Source of the DNA: Vibrio owensii CAIM 1854 = LMG 25443
GTDB lineage: Bacteria; Pseudomonadota; Gammaproteobacteria; Enterobacterales; Vibrionaceae
Reading direction: 5' to 3'
Assembly (NCBI RefSeq): GCF_000817815.1
Contig: NZ_JPRD01000012.1
Coordinates: forward strand, 42,518-106,517
Length of the DNA: 64,000 nt
The notes beneath the pieces are model-generated. The model saw nothing but the letters and a program-made list of their open reading frames with translations. It was not told where the DNA came from and did not search any database. Shown here piece by piece: positions 62,891 through 64,000 of the stretch; the stretch's first letter is position 1; each line of letters opens with the position of its first letter. A program made the translations under genes and the position numbers.

Positions 62891-62897
62891 GATGTCA

Positions 62898-63893
62898 TTA
62901 GCCTTCGAATAACCAGTTTTGCCAACTCTGCATTCTCAGAATCACTTTACGTACGATACTGAACATTTCCCATTTCGGTGAGTACACCGCGACGTGTGCA
63001 TCAGTGCCGGATGGCAATGGCATGTCTTTGACTAAGCCTGGATTATCCAATTCCACTTTCACTAAGATTCGTCCACCAGCAGGAATTTGTTCTGGGTACT
63101 TCATATTGCCTGATGGTGATACCGCGCCTTGAGCAAAAATGTCATTTACTTGTGTCACATGCGCCTTGTAAGCATGACCGGGAATGGTATTGAAGGTCAC
63201 TTCCGCCGGATAGCCGACTTTCACGTATCGTGCTGGCGCTTGTTTAAATGCAGCAAACAGCTGTTTATCTTCTTTATGGACGAAGGTCAGGTTGCCTTGA
63301 AATGGCACAATACGACTCTTCATACCCGGACGCAGCGCCACTTGCGTGACATAGCCATCCGTTGGTGCGGTAACGGTGTTTTTGCTCAGATTAAACTGTG
63401 CGACCTCAAGCTCTGATTGGTATTTACTTTGATTGGCTTTTTGTTCCAGTAATTGGTGCTCAATGTTGTCAATTTTCTCTTGAGAAGAGTAACCTTTGCT
63501 GCCCAGCTTTTTGTATCTCACTAATTCAGATTGGTAAAAATCAATCGCTGATTCCGTGCGTTTGATGTCACCTTGAATACGGTTCACTTTGTCTTTAAAC
63601 GGCGTGTCGTCAATTTGATAAAGTGGGTCACCCGCTTTCACTTGCTGGTTTCCTTGCACATACACTTGGGTAACCATGCCTTCTACCTGAGACGTGATTG
63701 GCGTCGTCACGCTATACAAACGCGCCATACGAGAAACCGGTTGATACATCGCCATGTAGAGAAAAATCCAACCAACGATGAACATGTCAATGACCGACGC
63801 CGTGGTGAGTGTCCACTTGGTTTTAGGCACACGAAATACTCGAAACACGATAACGCACAGCGCTACGTAACTTAGGATGATGAGTGTTTCCAT
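62898..63893 (-). CDS. membrane fusion protein, HlyD/EmrA family (YiaV-like)
   Basis: A 331-residue periplasmic adaptor. It has two N-terminal membrane segments (TLIILSYVALCVIVFRVF and ASVIDMFIVGWIFLYMAMY), a lipoyl-like half-motif (VEGMVTQVYVQGNQQVKAGD), a coiled-coil hairpin (about residues 90-160), a second lipoyl half (VTAPTDGYVTQVALRPGM) and a beta-barrel domain. E. coli YiaV-YiaW is the same pair: an adaptor plus a DUF3302 protein. It overlaps the upstream gene by one base (TAATG). No transporter partner is visible in the window. Confidence 0.85.
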   Translation of the reverse strand: METLIILSYVALCVIVFRVFRVPKTKWTLTTASVIDMFIVGWIFLYMAMYQPVSRMARLYSVTTPITSQVEGMVTQVYVQGNQQVKAGDPLYQIDDTPFKDKVNRIQGDIKRTESAIDFYQSELVRYKKLGSKGYSSQEKIDNIEHQLLEQKANQSKYQSELEVAQFNLSKNTVTAPTDGYVTQVALRPGMKSRIVPFQGNLTFVHKEDKQLFAAFKQAPARYVKVGYPAEVTFNTIPGHAYKAHVTQVNDIFAQGAVSPSGNMKYPEQIPAGGRILVKVELDNPGLVKDMPLPSGTDAHVAVYSPKWEMFSIVRKVILRMQSWQNWLFEG

Positions 63894-64000
63894 TATTCTT
63901 CCCCTCTCGCTTGCTCAAGTTGATTGATGCGGGCTAACAGCTGCTCGTAATCTTGTTGAGATATCGAAGGCTTAGCACCTAACCAGTTTTTCTTCTCTCC
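63893..64000 (-). CDS. DUF3302-type protein (YiaW-like), C-terminal part only
   Basis: The last 35 codons of a gene that enters from the right edge, ending KPSISQQDYEQLLARINQLE then QARGEE at a TAA overlapping the adaptor start. In E. coli the gene before the YiaV adaptor encodes the DUF3302 protein YiaW, and the charged coiled C terminus fits. Most of the protein is outside the window, so the assignment rests on context. Confidence 0.5.
   Translation of the reverse strand, partial: GEKKNWLGAKPSISQQDYEQLLARINQLEQARGEE

Noticed and set aside
1..64000. CRISPR arrays, tRNA, rRNA or prophage
   Set aside because: No regularly spaced repeats, RNA gene signatures or phage genes were seen on reading the window.

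Overview
The window is chromosomal DNA from a marine gammaproteobacterium of the genus Vibrio, most likely the Harveyi clade (V. parahaemolyticus / V. alginolyticus group) and most likely the second chromosome. The basis is gene content and order recalled from those genomes: a hutWXZ-tonB1-exbB1D1-hutBCD haem locus, a malEFG/malK locus beside an eleven-gene capsule operon, and a mannose PTS-manA block. No database search was run. No tRNA, rRNA, insertion sequence, prophage or CRISPR array was seen.

Layout. 1-3.6 kb: a frameshifted alpha-amylase gene, ppiC, cheV, a small membrane protein and a divergent cobalamin-adenosyltransferase-like gene. 3.6-11 kb: haem utilisation. hutW-hutX-hutZ run leftward and tonB-exbB-exbD-hutB-hutC-hutD run rightward from one Fur-boxed intergenic region; TonB/ExbBD energise outer-membrane haem receptors, HutBCD imports haem through the inner membrane and HutZ/X/W handle it in the cytoplasm. 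11-26 kb: mixed housekeeping and accessory genes, including a TetR regulator, a secreted leucine-rich-repeat protein, an acyltransferase, a nadD-like/nadE pair, a MOSC-reductase-ferredoxin fusion, a 54-residue Pmp3-type protein, pyrC with a PurR-like box, an M14 peptidase, an AraC regulator, an EamA transporter and a thioesterase.

26-32 kb: the maltose/maltodextrin importer. malE-malF-malG run leftward and malK rightward. A probable MicX-type sRNA lies in the malG 3' region. The malE-malK gap holds MalT-like boxes, a possible 26-codon ORF and an intrinsic terminator. 32-44.3 kb: one tightly overlapping capsule/exopolysaccharide operon, matching the cps locus of V. parahaemolyticus: initiating transferase, outer-membrane barrel, export protein, tyrosine kinase/co-polymerase, two NKWYS-family sulfotransferase-like proteins, two GT4 glycosyltransferases, a Wzy-like polymerase, a Wzx-like flippase and a VanZ-like protein.

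44.4-53 kb: a serine hydrolase, an ASCH protein, a TetR-CurA-GST detoxification unit with the same operator before two of its genes, an OxyR-boxed catalase, a 3-hydroxyisobutyrate-dehydrogenase-like enzyme, and a DoxX gene divergent from a LysR gene that carries an in-frame amber codon. 53-61 kb: fructose/mannose-type PTS genes, including an HPr-like/EIIA fusion, an AraC regulator, an EIIABC permease and manA. 61-64 kb: an ADP-ribosylglycohydrolase-like protein, a LysR regulator and a membrane-fusion-protein/DUF3302 pair cut by the window end.

The points most worth checking are the two broken genes (amylase frameshift, LysR amber), the duplicated TetR operator, the repeated operator-like motif before the mannose PTS gene, the malE-malK small ORF and terminator, and the paired NKWYS proteins in the capsule operon.
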